A stretch of 64,000 nt of DNA from Tupaia tana (lineage: Eukaryota; Chordata; Mammalia; Scandentia; Tupaiidae). Below, in pieces: positions 1-10,497 of this stretch. Numbering within the stretch: the first letter of the stretch is position 1; each line of letters starts with the position of its first letter. The stretch is taken from contig JAKSZU010000003.1 in assembly GCA_026018925.1 (NCBI GenBank), forward strand, positions 191,848,139 to 191,912,138, read 5' to 3'. A model generated the notes under the pieces. The model was not told where the DNA came from, ran no database searches, and saw nothing but the letters and a program-made list of their open reading frames with translations. The position numbers were made by a program, and so were the translations under genes.

Positions 1-168
1 TGGACTCCCATATGGCCGACCATGGTTCAAATCCCGGACCTGGTGGCTTTCCTTCTCACTTCTCTTTCTCTCCCTCTCTCTCTCTGAGTTTGTTCCTCTC
101 TGGTCAAATTAAAATAAGTAAATGAATAAATAAAGTTAAATAAAATAATTGTTTAAAAAAAAAAATTG
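1..168 (+). mobile_element. SINE-A, cut by the window edge
   Basis: Begins inside the tRNA head at TGGACTCCCATATGGCC; typical CT run, TCTGGTCAAATTAAAATAAG and A-rich tail. Confidence 0.85.
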
Positions 169-171
169 TCA

Positions 172-440
172 GCTACTGGGGGGCAGCGTGGTAGTTAAGG
201 TAGTGTATTACGACATGGCCGACAGCAGTTTGAGTCCCGGACTGGTGGCTTGCTTCCTCACATTCCCACGCATGTGCCTGCATGCCCAAAAATACCACAA
301 GAGGAGAACAAAGGAAAGCAGATTATGGTGTGGCCATTCTCCCCGGGGGGTGGGGGGGTGAGAGAGGCATAATTTCTCCCTTTCCCTTTCTCTGTCTATC
401 TCTCACTAAGGACGCGCATTCTATGGCATTTTTTAAATTG
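172..440 (+). mobile_element. SINE-B/C intermediate
   Basis: Head GGGGGGCAGCGTGGTAGTTA; body retains CATGCCCAAAAATACCAC, with a G-rich expansion at about 345-360. Confidence 0.75.
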
Positions 441-473
441 TCAGCAGCTACATCACTAAAAATAATTTTTTTC

Positions 474-631
474 AAATAATTATTTTATTTAACTTATTTA
501 TTATTTTAATTTGACCAGTGGGAGACAGACAGAGAGAGGGTGAGAAAGCAAGCCACCAAGTCCAGACTCGAACTGCAGCCAGCCATGTGGGAGTCCAACA
601 CCTGAAATACCACGCCACCTGCCAGTCTCTA
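474..631 (-). mobile_element. SINE-A
   Basis: Reverse copy from TTATTTTATTTAACTTATTT to CACCTGCCAGTCTC. Confidence 0.88.
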
Positions 632-1030
632 AAAATCATTTCATCTGAGATTACGACATGATTGTTCAAATACAAGTCAGAAGAGCAAAACAGTGAGACT
701 CACATAAGTGCTGAGGGCTGGGATTTCTGTGGCTTTGACCACTGCTCTTTCCCAGTACTTAGAACATCCACTACATAGGAGTTTAAAATATACTTGCCAA
801 ATTAATAAAAGAGTAAAACACCATTCAACTATTTAAATTTTTGGTGAAAAGGTTTAGATACCCGCACACAGTACCGCCACTCTGTATACCAGAGGTCACA
901 CAGGAGGCCCGATGGGCTCTGGGCTAGCCTAGGCACTCTGCGAAATGGTTGCGGGCAAAGCAATCTTAGCTAAACAGGAAGCCGCTGCAGGAGTGTGGTG
1001 AAAACAGTGACACCTCGTCAAAAATACCCA
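632..1030. other. non-repetitive intronic stretch
   Basis: MTA3 intron 3. No exon-like or repeat match. A CpG-containing part at about 865-985 is unlike its AT-rich surroundings but has no recognised identity. Confidence 0.5.
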
Positions 1031-1083
1031 TCTCTGTCTCTCCCTACACCTTTCTTTCTCTCATTCCCTCTCTCTCACATCAA

Positions 1084-1312
1084 GAATTTTTTTTTTTCTG
1101 TTTTTCCCATAGGGTGTATGTGCTTGTCTCCAGAGACAGAGACAGAAAGAAAAAGCAAGAAAAAGTGAAAAATCACCACCCAGGAGGATGGCCACTACAA
1201 TCCCCTCTCCATTCTCCTCTTGGGTTTTGGGCACACACACACACGTGACTGGCATGCTTTTTAAGTCGCCAAGTCTAGGACTCAAACTGTTGTCAGCCAT
1301 GTGGGAGTCCAG
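1084..1312 (-). mobile_element. SINE-B/C, head truncated
   Basis: CCCATAGGGTGTATGTGC through GAGTCCAGA; abuts the next copy without a spacer. Confidence 0.8.
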
Positions 1313-1660
1313 AGGCGGCAGGTGGTGTGGTGGTTAAGGGCACTGGACTCCCACATGGCTGACCACTGTTGCTTTCTCTCTCTCTCTCTCTTTCTCACTG
1401 TCCCACTCTGGTCAAATTAAAGTTAAATAAAATAATTCTTTTTTAATAATTATTTATTCAATTTTATTATTTGTTCATTCAGTCATTTTCATTTAACCAG
1501 AGAAAGACAGGCACACAGAGAGAAGGAATGTGAGAAAGCAAGCCACCAGGTCCAAAACTCGAACCATGGTTGGCCATGTGGGAGTGTCCAGAGCCTTAAC
1601 CACCATGCCACCTGCTGACCCAAATAAAATAATTCTTAAAAAAATAATAATAATTCTTAA
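1313..1660. mobile_element. SINE-A (+) carrying a nested SINE-A (-) in its tail
   Basis: The plus copy runs 1313-1441. A minus copy (about 1442-1620) sits in its tail, flanked by AAATAAAATAATTCTT on both sides. Confidence 0.85.
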
Positions 1661-1688
1661 TCAAATCTGCAAAATCTCATAAAATATG

Positions 1689-1931
1689 GGCCAGCTAGTG
1701 GCATGGTGGTAAGTCAGCTGGATCCGACATGACCAACTGAGCAGTTGGAGTGCCAGACCCAACAGCGTGAAAAACAAGCCAGGCACCTATACATGCATGC
1801 CCAAATTCTCAAGAGAAAGAATGCAGAAAGGACTGTGGGCCCTATCACCCTGGGAGCTGCTCTCTCTTTCCTTCTCTCTGTCACTCTCCAGTTATTGCAT
1901 ACACCCTGTAGCATAACTAAAAAGAAATAAA
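1689..1931 (+). mobile_element. SINE-C
   Basis: GGCCAGCTAGTGGCATGGTG head; CCCTGTAGCATAACTAAAAA end. Confidence 0.8.
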
Positions 1932-2193
1932 AAGTTCCTAATATGCCCTTTGACACACACACTTTTGACAGCAATTCCATTTAACAGGAGTATAAGACCA
2001 GGGTGTAACAAGTATTCAGTACGATATTGAAATGTTCACTTCATAAGCTAAACAATGTCATTGAATGTATATAAAAATAAATTAATTAATTTTAAAAAAG
2101 TATTCAGTATAGAACTCACCTCACTTTTCATCTGAGACAAATTATAACCAGATTACCTAATAACATTATCACACCTTAAAATGTCTCGTTATT

Positions 2194-2455
2194 GGGACCA
2201 AAAGTTAGCATAATGGCTATGTCACTGGACTCCCATGTAGGCGACCGCGGTTCAAGTCCCAGACCCAGTGGCTTAAACTCAGGCCAGGCGCATGTGCATG
2301 CATGCCCAAGATCCCAAGAGGAGGATGGAGAAGGGATTGCGGCATGGCTATCCTCCTGAAGAGTGATTTCTCACTTTCTATCTCTCTGTCTCTCTGGCGA
2401 GTGCACCACCCTATAGCAAAAACCTCTCCAAAAAAAAAAAAAAGTCTCATTATTT
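2194..2455 (+). mobile_element. SINE-B
   Basis: GGGACCAAAAGTTAGCATAA to CCCTATAGCAAAAACCTCTCC and A14. Diverged TSD GTCTCRTTATT on both sides. Confidence 0.9.
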
Positions 2456-2815
2456 GGGGGCCAGCAGGTGGCACAGTGGTTACAGTACTGGACTCCCACG
2501 TGGTCGACTATGGTTCAAGACACGCACCTAGCAGCTTGCTTTCTCACTCTCCCTTTCTCTCCTTCTCTGTCGGTCTCTGATAAAATTAAAAATAATAACA
2601 ACAAATAGGGGCTGGCAGGTGGCACGGTGGTTAAAGGCGCTGGGCTCCCACATGGCCGACCACGGTTCAAGTCTCGGACCTGGCAGCTTGCTTTCTCACT
2701 TTCTCTCTCTCTCTCTGTCTCTGGTCAAACTGAAAAATAATAATGATAATAATAATAAATAAAGTTAAAATAAAATAATTATTTAAAAAAATAATAAAAA
2801 CAACAAATAATTCTT
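2456..2815 (+). mobile_element. two tandem SINE-A copies
   Basis: First copy 2456-2608, second 2609-2800. The second has the TSD ACAACAAATA on both sides, so it inserted into the tail of the first. Confidence 0.88.
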
Positions 2816-2833
2816 TTTTAATCCCATTATTTT

Positions 2834-3001
2834 AAATATTTTAAGGATTATTTTATTATTTATTTTTTAGTTATCATTACTATTCTTTAATTCAACCAGA
2901 GAGAGGGGAAAGTGAGAAAGCAAGCCACCAGGTCCAGAACTCGAATTGTGGACAGTCATGTGGGAATCCAGCACCTTAGCCACCACGCCACCTACCAGTT
3001 C
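2834..3001 (-). mobile_element. SINE-A
   Basis: TTTATTATTTATTTTTTAGT tail through CACCTACCAGTTCC. Confidence 0.85.
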
Positions 3002-3073
3002 CATCATTATTTAAAAAACTAAGAATTACACCAACATTACTCTGGGAAACTGCTTACAATAGTTAAGACCAAA

Positions 3074-3210
3074 GGACCAGCAGGTGGCATGTAGTTGGGG
3101 CACTGAACATGGCCAACTGCACTTCAAGTCATGGACCTGGTGACTTGCTTTCTTACTTTCCCTCTTCCTCTCTTTCTGTCTCCCTGTGGTCAAATTTTTT
3201 AAAAAAGAAA
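3074..3210 (+). mobile_element. SINE-A
   Basis: Short copy with TSD AGTTAAGACCAA at about 3061-3072 and 3212-3223. Confidence 0.88.
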
Positions 3211-3269
3211 AAGTTAAGACCAAGATCCCAGAATCATCCATAAGTGCTTGACTATCAAGACTTAAGATA

Positions 3270-3432
3270 GAGGGCAGGCCCTATTATGGCTGAATTCCAG
3301 TCCTGGAGGCCTGGGAGATAAGGCAGGCATGTTTGCAAGCAAAATGAAAATCCCCATAGGCTAGAGAAAGATCAAGAAATGGGAGAAAATGGATTACAAT
3401 GTGACCATATCCCACAGAAAGGTGCTCTCTAT

Positions 3433-3471
<39 letters not shown>

Positions 3472-3593
3472 CCCCCCTTTACTCTCCCACACCTGCAAAC
3501 GCCTGAGAACACAAGCCTTCTAGTGACTAAAAAACAAAAGGGGGTGGGGAGCAGCCAGTGATATGGTGGTTAAGGATGTTGGATTCCAGACTC
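3270..3593 (+). mobile_element. old SINE-C-like copy plus a SINE head fragment
   Basis: AGAAATGGGAGAAAATGG and CATATCCCACAGAAAGGTGC match the C body, followed by a long (CT)n. A 50-bp orphan head (GTGATATGGTGGTTAAGG) lies at 3545-3593. Confidence 0.5.
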
Positions 3594-4085
3594 AGGAGAA
3601 GGACATTGTAGCATGACAATACCGGTGGGAGGGGAGATACTTTTCAGCCCTCCACCTCAAGCGCAATTGCTCTGTAATGAAATTATTTAATAAATAAAGA
3701 AGTCTTAAGCAAAATTCACTAACGAAACCATCTACCACTGCCAGTTCAGTTTTACAATTGTGAAGAGGCAGAATAAATTTTTTCACCTTCTTTCCTTTTC
3801 TCCGTCTAAACACCACAAAGTTATATCTGTGGAGGCAGAGAGGTGGATCAAACAGGACAGGCGTCAGTAAGTAAAAGAACCATTCTGCATTCATTCTGTT
3901 TTGTTCTTCAGTCCACTTTTCCTTTATGTCCCGACTTGAGCCAGGGAAAATTTCGCAAAGACTGAACAATGAGAAAAAAAAATCCCAACGAAGCTCTAAG
4001 TGGGATAAACATGGTACCTTCTGAAAAACAGATGAAAGTAACACTGAATTTAATTTTCTTAAGTTTTTCATTTAACAATGAAAAT
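3594..4085. other. non-repetitive intronic stretch with a 159-codon minus-strand ORF
   Basis: MTA3 intron 3. A minus-strand open frame (4071-3592) has no recognised domain and no exon-like splice context was established. Probably chance. Confidence 0.4.
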
Positions 4086-4089
4086 CTAG

Positions 4090-4408
4090 GAGCCAGATGG
4101 TGGCCCAATGGTAAAACACGACACTGTGCAGGCAATCCCATGTGGGAAACCCGTGAATCAAGACCAGAGACCTTCCCAGTACATCTGGCAAAGGTGTACA
4201 CATCCTCTTTGACATTTCCTTGAGGGAGGGAGGACATTCTATTTAGTTCTACTATAGGGCACATGCACTAGCAAGAGACAGAGAGAAGGATTTGGGGGCA
4301 TGTACACACATGTGCCCAGCATGTTTTCCAAGCTGCTGGGTCCAGGACTTGAAGCACAGTTGGCCATGTGGGATCCAGTCACCTTAACCTCCATGCCACC
4401 TACTGACT
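4090..4408. mobile_element. SINE-C pair, convergent
   Basis: A plus-strand tRNA-like head (GGAGCCAGATGGTGGCCCAA, 4090-4225) meets a minus-strand SINE-C (about 4235-4408, ending CACCTACTGACTC). Both are old. Confidence 0.65.
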
Positions 4409-4520
4409 CAAAATTCTTCATTACTGAAAAATCCATCAGTACTGAAAAACATGCCCATCCTAAACTGACATGAATTCTTTAATCCAAAATTCTATTTCTA
4501 ATAGAGGAAGAAAAACATTA

Positions 4521-4591
4521 CTTTTATTTATTATTATTATTATTATTAATTACATAATTTCTTTAAATTTGACCAGAGAGGCATAGTGGGT

Positions 4592-4637
<46 letters not shown>

Positions 4638-4722
4638 GCAAGCCGGCAGGTCCAGGATTCGAACTGCAGTCAGCTATGTGGGAGTCCAGCTTCCTCAATC
4701 ACCATGCCACCTGCCCACTCCA
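4521..4722 (-). mobile_element. SINE-A with internal (TG)n(AG)n
   Basis: The CT-rich region has become a compound microsatellite at about 4588-4640. Confidence 0.85.
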
Positions 4723-4749
4723 TAATATTACTTTTTAAAATAAAGTATG

Positions 4750-5152
4750 AGGCTAGACCTATGGTCTAGTGCTTAAGGGAGTTAGATCCTACATGGCCAA
4801 CTGTATGTTCATATCCTGGCCCTGGTAGCTTAAAAAATACACCAGGTACATGTGCATGCATACCCAAGATCCTGATCAAATTTACCATTGAAAACCTCCT
4901 AGGGCACTTAGGATCATGCTAAGTCTACTCTGCCTGTACCTTCTCAACTGCAAGATGGCATGAACAATCACAAGAGAGGGACAAAGAAAAGAGAGAGGAC
5001 GAAGCACCCCACATGGAGTAAAGTCACTCTACAATCATCCTCTATCAGGATGAAGGTGCGCACACACATTCACACACCAGGGCAGGTATCAGAACCACGG
5101 TCAGTCATGTGGAGTCCAGCGCCCTTAACCATGAGGCTATAGGGATGGTCCA
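4750..5152. mobile_element. SINE-C fragments
   Basis: A plus head and body at 4750-4873 breaks off at AAGATCCTGATC. A minus, heavily decayed C head (GTCATGTGGAGTCCAGCGCCC) ends at about 5152. Confidence 0.6.
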
Positions 5153-5244
5153 CCTCTGTCTATACGCTTTGTGGAACAACAAGACCTTGGGAAGACAGTA
5201 CATATGCTTAAAGCCTAGTTTACTGAGTTGATCTTTTTTTTTGT

Positions 5245-5424
5245 TTGTTTAACTTTGTTTCTTTCTTTCATGATAGATAAAGACAGAGACTCAGCCTTAG
5301 AATAGAGACCCACAGCCAGATCTCACTACACTATAGTCCCTCTATAGCCTTCTAGTCAGCCAGTATCACAGGCAGTCCTGTGTGTTCAGGTCAACCCAAG
5401 GACTTCCTGACCTTCCCATGTGGT
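5245..5424 (-). mobile_element. SINE-D copy
   Basis: On the minus strand: GGGTTGACCTGAACACAC, CTGCCTGTGATACTGGCTGA, CTAGAAGGCTATAGAGG, GTAGTGAGATCTGG. Abuts a plus-strand SINE-D. Confidence 0.5.
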
Positions 5425-5640
5425 TCCAGTATCATGCAGCGGCACAAAGCCTCCTAAGCACAATACTGAGGTCACACGGGAACTCTGGGTTCAGAACCCA
5501 GGTCAAGAGAATATACTGTACACACATATATATACCGTGATTCTCACTGGCTGCCTGGAAGGCTGGGACGAGGACCTGGTGTGGCAAGATTCTATTGAGA
5601 CAGTATCTGTCTGTCTCTCTCTCACGAAAAAAATAATTTT
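5425..5640 (+). mobile_element. SINE-D copy
   Basis: CAATACTGAGGTCACACG, GGGTTCAGAACCCAGGTCAA, then CCGTGATTCTCACTGGCTGC and GAAGGCTGGGACGAGG. The 3' CT run and ACGAAAAAAATAA form the tail. Confidence 0.5.
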
Positions 5641-5885
5641 TTTTAACTTACCAGATGTCCAGTGTACTCACCAGAAAGAGATAAAGAGAAAGGGAAAGGG
5701 AGAAAGCACCTCTGAACAGGGTGTGGTCGTGCCGGAATCCCTTCTCCTCCATTTCTCCATCCTGTTGCAATCCCAGGCATGCGCATGCGCACACCTGGCA
5801 TATATTTCAAAACTATCATGGGCCACGACTTGAACCGTACATGTGGCCATGTGGAATCCAGCTTTCCAGCCACCAGGCCAGGAAG
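5641..5885 (-). mobile_element. SINE-C
   Basis: ACTCACCAGAAAGAGATAAA to GCCACCAGGCCAGG; contains GCATGCGCATGCGC. Confidence 0.75.
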
Positions 5886-5923
5886 CCAGCATAAAAAGAA
5901 GGTTTTTAACAGTTCACTGGCTG

Positions 5924-6700
5924 GGGTACCTGCAGATGGCATAATGGTTACATCAATTGCTGGACTCTCAAGTAGATGATCGAGAGTCAAGTAATGAACC
6001 CAGCGACTTAAAACTCACGCCGGGGGCGTGTGAGTGTATACCCAAGATCCCAAGAGGAGTAAGGGGGAGAGGGGATTATATGCGTTGCTATCCCGGGGGT
6101 GGGGGAGGGGAGGTGATTTCTCATTTTCTGTCTCTCCTTCGTCTGTTAAGCAAGAACATGCACCACCCTATAACAAAAATCTCCCTTTAAAAAAGTAAAA
6201 GTTGATTGGTGGGGCCAGCCAGTGGTTGTAGTACGATATTTAAAGCAGTGAGATCTCACATGGCTGACTGAACGGTTCAAATCCCAGACCTGGTGGCTTA
6301 GAAAACAAATACATGTGCATACACGCCATGAAGAAAATGGAAAAGGAAAGACAGTGGCATGGCCTCCCTGGTGGGGAAGAGTTCCTTTCAGTTTCACACT
6401 CTCCAGTGAGAACACATGCCCTGTAACAGAAAAAACAAGTCGAGAGACCTGCAGATGGTGTAATGCTTATACCACTGACTCCCTCGTAGTCGACCATGGT
6501 TCCAGTCCTAGAACCAGCCGCTTGAAACTTACACCAGGTATACATACGTGAGTGCCCAAAATCCTGAGAGGAGAATGGAGGAAAAGGAATTGCGGCATGG
6601 CCAATATACCTACGGGGTGATTTCTCGCTTTCTATCTGTCTCTCCAGCGGGCACACATGTCCTATAGGAAAAATATCTCTCTTTAAAAAAAAAAAAAACT
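5924..6700 (+). mobile_element. three tandem SINE-B/C copies
   Basis: Copies at 5924-6195 (B), 6212-6437 (B/C) and 6441-6700 (B), all plus strand, each ending in an A run. Confidence 0.85.
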
Positions 6701-6702
6701 TG

Positions 6703-6888
6703 GGGGCTGGCAGGTGGCCTGGTGGTTCAGGACACTGGACTCCCACATGGTCCACCACGGTGCAAGTCTCAGACCTGGCGGCTTGCTTTCTCACTTTCCT
6801 CCTCTCTCTCTCTCACTCTGACCCTCTCTGGTCAAATTTAAGTAAAATAAATAAATAAAGTTCAATAAAATAATTATTTTTAAAAAAC
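6703..6888 (+). mobile_element. SINE-A, near-complete reference copy
   Basis: GGGGCTGGCAGGTGGCCTGG head, B-box-like region at about 6760, TTGCTTTCTCACTTTCC, CT run, CTCTGGTCAAATTTAAGT, and tail ATAAAGTTCAATAAAATAAT. ACTTG repeats on both sides. It is a Pol III-type retroposon dependent on LINE machinery and has no coding capacity. Confidence 0.92.
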
Positions 6889-6975
6889 TTGATTCTAGAT
6901 GACAAGTACTTTGAGGATTCACAAGAGGAAATCAAAATATAAACACTGACAAAGTTTTAGAAAAAGTTTATACCA

Positions 6976-7245
6976 AGGCCAGCGGGTGGTGTGGTGGTTA
7001 AAGCACTGAATACTACCACATGGCCAAACACAGTTCGAGTCCCAGACCTGGTGGTTTGCTTTCTCACTTTCCCTCTCTTTCTTTCTGTGTCTCTCTCTGG
7101 TCAAATTAAAATATAAAAAATTAAAAATTATAATTAAAAAAAATTAAAATATAATGGGGACTAGCATGGTAGTTAAGGTGCTGGACACTCCCACATGGCT
7201 GACCACAGTTCAAGTCCTAGACCTAGTGGCTTGCTTTCTCACTTT

Positions 7246-7281
<36 letters not shown>

Positions 7282-7350
7282 CTCTCTCTGGTCAAATTAA
7301 AAATAAATGAATGAATAAATGAAATTAAATAAATAATTCTTTAAAATAAA
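6976..7350 (+). mobile_element. two SINE-A copies
   Basis: 6976-7150 and 7156-7350; the second has a (CT) run at about 7250-7277. Confidence 0.88.
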
Positions 7351-7483
7351 TAAAATATAATGCATAGAATAGATATAAATTTAAAAATCAATGAATAATT
7401 CTTTAAAAAAAGAAGGAAAAAAATAAAGAAAAAGTTTATGCCAATTGTCATAAATGAATCGTAGGGGTTCAAAACCTCAGTGG

Positions 7484-7750
7484 AGAGACCAGCAGATGGT
7501 GTAATGGTTATGTTGCTGGACTCCCATGTGGTCGAATGCGGTTTGAGTCCCGGATCCGATGGTTTAAACTCACTCTGGGCATGTGTGCGTGCATGCCTAA
7601 GATCTCAAGAAAAGAATGGAGGAGAAGGGATTGCGGTGTGGCCATCATCCCTGGGAGTGATTTCTCGCTTTCTGTCTCACTGTCTCTCTCTGTCTTTCTG
7701 GTGAGCGCACGCGCCCTATAGCAAAACCCTCTCCGAAAAAAAAAAAAAAG
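7484..7750 (+). mobile_element. SINE-B
   Basis: GAGACCAGCAGATGGTGTAA head; CCCTATAGCAAAACCCTCTCC end with A15; abuts Tigger1. Confidence 0.9.
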
Positions 7751-7751
7751 A

Positions 7752-8040
7752 GACCCTCATTAGAAGTAACTGGAAATCGCAACAGAACTGAAATCTGAAA
7801 TGAAGCCGGAAGATGTAGCTGAGCTGCTGCCATTTCAGGGTAACACTTAATGGATGAGGCGTTGCTTGTTACAGATGAGCAATGCATGTAGTTTCTTTAG
7901 AGGAAATCTACTCCTAGTGAAGATGATATGAATGTTGTTGAAATGACAGCAAAGAATTTATAATATTACATAACTTAACTGATAACCCAGCAGCAAGACT
8001 TGAAAGGTTTGATTCTAACTGTGTAAAAAATTGTGGGAAA
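7752..8040 (+). mobile_element. Tigger1 DNA transposon fragment, 5' part (decayed transposase)
   Basis: Translated in shifting frames with several stops, this matches the C-terminal part of the pogo-like Tigger1/TIGD1 transposase (KPEDVAELL, then DEALLVTDEQ, STPSEDDMNVVEMTAKNL). It is a fossil mariner-superfamily element. It is cut at 8040 by a SINE-A and resumes at 8217. Confidence 0.85.
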
Positions 8041-8216
8041 GGGGCCAGCAGGTGGCATGGTGCTTAAAGGTGCTGGACTCCCACATGGTCACCCATGGTT
8101 CAAATCTTGGACCTGGTGGTTTGTTTTCTCACTTTCCCTCTCTCTTCCTATGTCTCTCTCTGATCAAACTAGAAAATAGTAATAATAATAATAAATAAAG
8201 TTAAATTAAAAAAATT
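8041..8216 (+). mobile_element. SINE-A inserted into Tigger1, with 12-bp TSD
   Basis: A full SINE-A (head GGGGCCAGCAGGTGGC, tail TAAAGTTAAATTAAAA). It is flanked by the exact duplication AATTGTGGGAAA at 8029-8040 and 8217-8228, which restores the Tigger1 frame when removed. Confidence 0.93.
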
Positions 8217-8416
8217 AATTGTGGGAAAAATGCCATCAAACAGGACCATATACTACACAGAAATGTTTCATGGAAGTCAGAGTCAACCAATGCAGGAAAC
8301 TTCAAAGTTGTTTAAGAAATTGCCACTGCCACCCAAACCTTCAGTAACTACCGCCCTTATCATTCAACAGCCATCTTTTTTAAAGAAAGACTCTCCGAAA
8401 GCAAAAGGATTATGAT
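8217..8416 (+). mobile_element. Tigger1 fragment, 3' part
   Basis: Continuation of the transposase C-terminus: VGKMPSN, YTEMFHGSQSQPMQETSKL, KKLPLPPKPSVTTALIIQQPS, ending SPKAKGL. Stop codons are frequent upstream, so it is inactive. A truncated SINE-A 3' piece follows directly. Confidence 0.85.
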
Positions 8417-8417
8417 T

Positions 8418-8609
8418 CTAGAGTCCTAGACCTGGTGGCTTGCTTTCTCACCCTCCACACACAGCCCCCATACCCATCTCTCTCTCATCAAATTAAAAAA
8501 TAATAAAAATATGGGCCCAGCAGGTAGTGTTGTGATTAAGGGCACTGGACTCCCACATGGATGACCACAGTTTGAGTTTCAGACCTGGTGGCTTACTTTC
8601 TCATTTCTC

Positions 8610-8664
<55 letters not shown>

Positions 8665-8688
8665 AATTTTAAAAATAAACAAATAGGG
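8418..8688 (+). mobile_element. SINE-A fragment followed by complete SINE-A
   Basis: 8418-8511 lacks the head; 8513-8688 is complete with a pure (CT) run at about 8604-8660. Confidence 0.85.
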
Positions 8689-9000
8689 GGACCAGCAGAT
8701 GGCATAATGGCTACATCACTGGACTCCACGGTTTGAGTCCCAGACCCAGTGCCTTAAACTCATGCCGGGCACATGCATGTGCGTGCCCAAGATCCTGAGA
8801 AGAGAATGGGAGAAAAGGGATTATGGCATGGCCATCCCCTCTGGGGATGATTTCTCACTTTCTATCTCTCTGTCTCTCTCTGATTTCTGGCGAGTGCACG
8901 TGCCTTATAGCAAAAAACCTTTCCAAAAAATAAAAAAGTAAGGTTAAATAATTTTTTTTAAATAATAATAAAATTAAATAATTCTTAAAAAAATTTTTTT
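8689..9000 (+). mobile_element. SINE-B with A/T tail
   Basis: Complete B to CCTTATAGCAAAAAACC at about 8925, then an A-type tail (AAATTAAATAATTCTTAAAA) at 8945-9000. Confidence 0.8.
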
Positions 9001-9017
9001 AAACAGATTCAAACTAT

Positions 9018-9190
9018 TAGATCAGCAGGTGGAATGCTGGTTAAAATGCTGGACTCCCACATGGTCAGTTACAGTTCAAGTACCAAACCTGGCGGCTTGC
9101 TTTCTCACTCCTCCACCTGTTCTGGTGAGCACACATACCCTATAGCAATTTTTTTTTTAAATAATAATAAATAAAAGTAAATAAATAACT
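9018..9190 (+). mobile_element. A/B hybrid SINE
   Basis: A-type head and TTGCTTTCTCACTCC body switches to B-type TCTGGTGAGCACACATACCC and TATAGCAATTTT. Confidence 0.75.
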
Positions 9191-9214
9191 TTTTTTTTTC
9201 ATTTCATTTTATTT

Positions 9215-9374
9215 TGGATGCATGCCCAAAATCCCAAGAGAATGGAGAAGGGATTTTGGTGTGGCCATCCCCCCAGGGATTGATTTCTTGCTTTCTGTCT
9301 CTTTGTCCCCCTCTGTCTCTCTGGTGAGTGCACACACCCTATAGCAAAAATCTCTCTTGAAAACAAATAAATAA
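9215..9374 (+). mobile_element. SINE-B 3' fragment
   Basis: Starts mid-body at ATGCATGCCCAAAATCCC; directly precedes the TATDN1 retrocopy. Confidence 0.85.
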
Positions 9375-10397
9375 GGCGCTTCCGCCGAGGAGGAGTTATG
9401 TCATGCTGTCATGAGACGCTTTAAGTTCATCAACCTTGGTATTAACTTGACAGATCCTATGTTCAGAGGAATTTATAGGGGGGTCGAAAGCATCAAGATG
9501 ACTTACAGGAGAGAGAGAGAGCTGTGCAGATTGGTGTTAAAAAGTTTATGATTACAGGTGGGAATCTCCAAGACAGTAAAGATGCACTGCATTTGGCACA
9601 AACAAATGAGATGTTTTCCAGTACAGATGGATGTCATCCCACAAGATGTGATGAATCTGAAAAGAATAACCCTGATCTTTACTTAATGGAGTTGCTAAAT
9701 CTTGCTGAAAATAGTAAGAGGAAAGTTGCAGCAATAGGGGAATGTGGACTTGATTTTGACCAAATGCAGCTTTGTCCCAAACATACTCAGCTCAAATATT
9801 TTGAAAATGAGTTCGAACTATCAGAACAAACAAAATTACCTATGTTTCTTCATTGTGGAAACTCACACGCTGAATTTTTGGACATAATGAAAAGAAATAG
9901 AGACCGGTGAGTTGCTGGAGTGGTGCACTCGTTTGATGGTACCAAGGAAGCAATAGCTGCTTTGACTGACTTGGATCTTCATATAGAGTTTAATGGTTGT
10001 TCAGTAAAAACCGAGGCTAACTTGGCAGTTTTGAAGTCAATACCTAGTGAAAAATTAATGATGGAGACTCATGCACCTTGGTGTGGAGTCAAAAGTACAC
10101 ATGCTGGATCAAAATATATAAAAACTACATTTCCTACCCAAAAAGAAGTGGGAAAATGGACATTGTTTAAGAGATCAAAATGAACCCTGCCATTTAATTC
10201 AAATATTAAAGATAATGTCAGCAATAAGAGGTGAGAATCCCCTGGAGTTAGCCAATACACTATATAACACCACCATTAAAATATTTTTTTCCTGACATGA
10301 AATTGGTAACGTCTTCCATTTTCTATCAAGTTTATAAAATTTTATGTAAAACTGAAAGTTTCAATAAAGAAGTTATATGAAAAAATAATTAAAAAGA
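9375..10397 (+). pseudogene. TATDN1P: TATDN1 processed pseudogene
   Basis: This is an intronless copy of the TatD-family deoxyribonuclease TATDN1. It opens with a GC-rich 5'UTR remnant, an ATG at about 9412 and [19 protein letters not shown], then continues through [49 protein letters not shown] and [10 protein letters not shown] to EPCHLIQ. It ends with a 3'UTR, AATAAA at 10363 and an A-rich tail at 10381-10397. Disabling lesions include small indels near 9485-9525, TGC/TGT to TGA at 9908-9910 and a one-base frameshift near 10140. The acidic ligand position in the ETDAPW motif is His here, and the N-terminal Asp of the DIGINL motif is Asn. It lies antisense in MTA3 intron 3. Without lesions the family is about 297 residues long. 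It is a dead retrocopy. Confidence 0.93.
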
Positions 10398-10420
10398 TAG
10401 ATAGATAGATAGATAAAAGA

Positions 10421-10497
10421 TCAGCAAATGGCGTAATGGTCACATCGCTGATCTCCCCTGTAGTTGACCATGGTTCAAGTCCCGGATCTGGTGGCTA
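10421..10497 (+). mobile_element. SINE-B head fragment
   Basis: GATCAGCAAATGGCGTAATG through CCGGATCTGGTGGCT; cut by the L1. Preceded by (GATA)n at about 10397-10416. Confidence 0.85.

Noticed and set aside
3592-4071. 159-codon minus-strand ORF as an MTA3 exon or nested gene
   Set aside because: It does not match the expected next MTA3 residues (Lys-Glu-Ile-Glu...), shows no known domain and lacks convincing splice sites.
4521-4722. Regularly spaced repeats as a CRISPR-like or satellite array
   Set aside because: Spacing is irregular and units are dispersed retroposons in both orientations; the local tracts are simple microsatellites.
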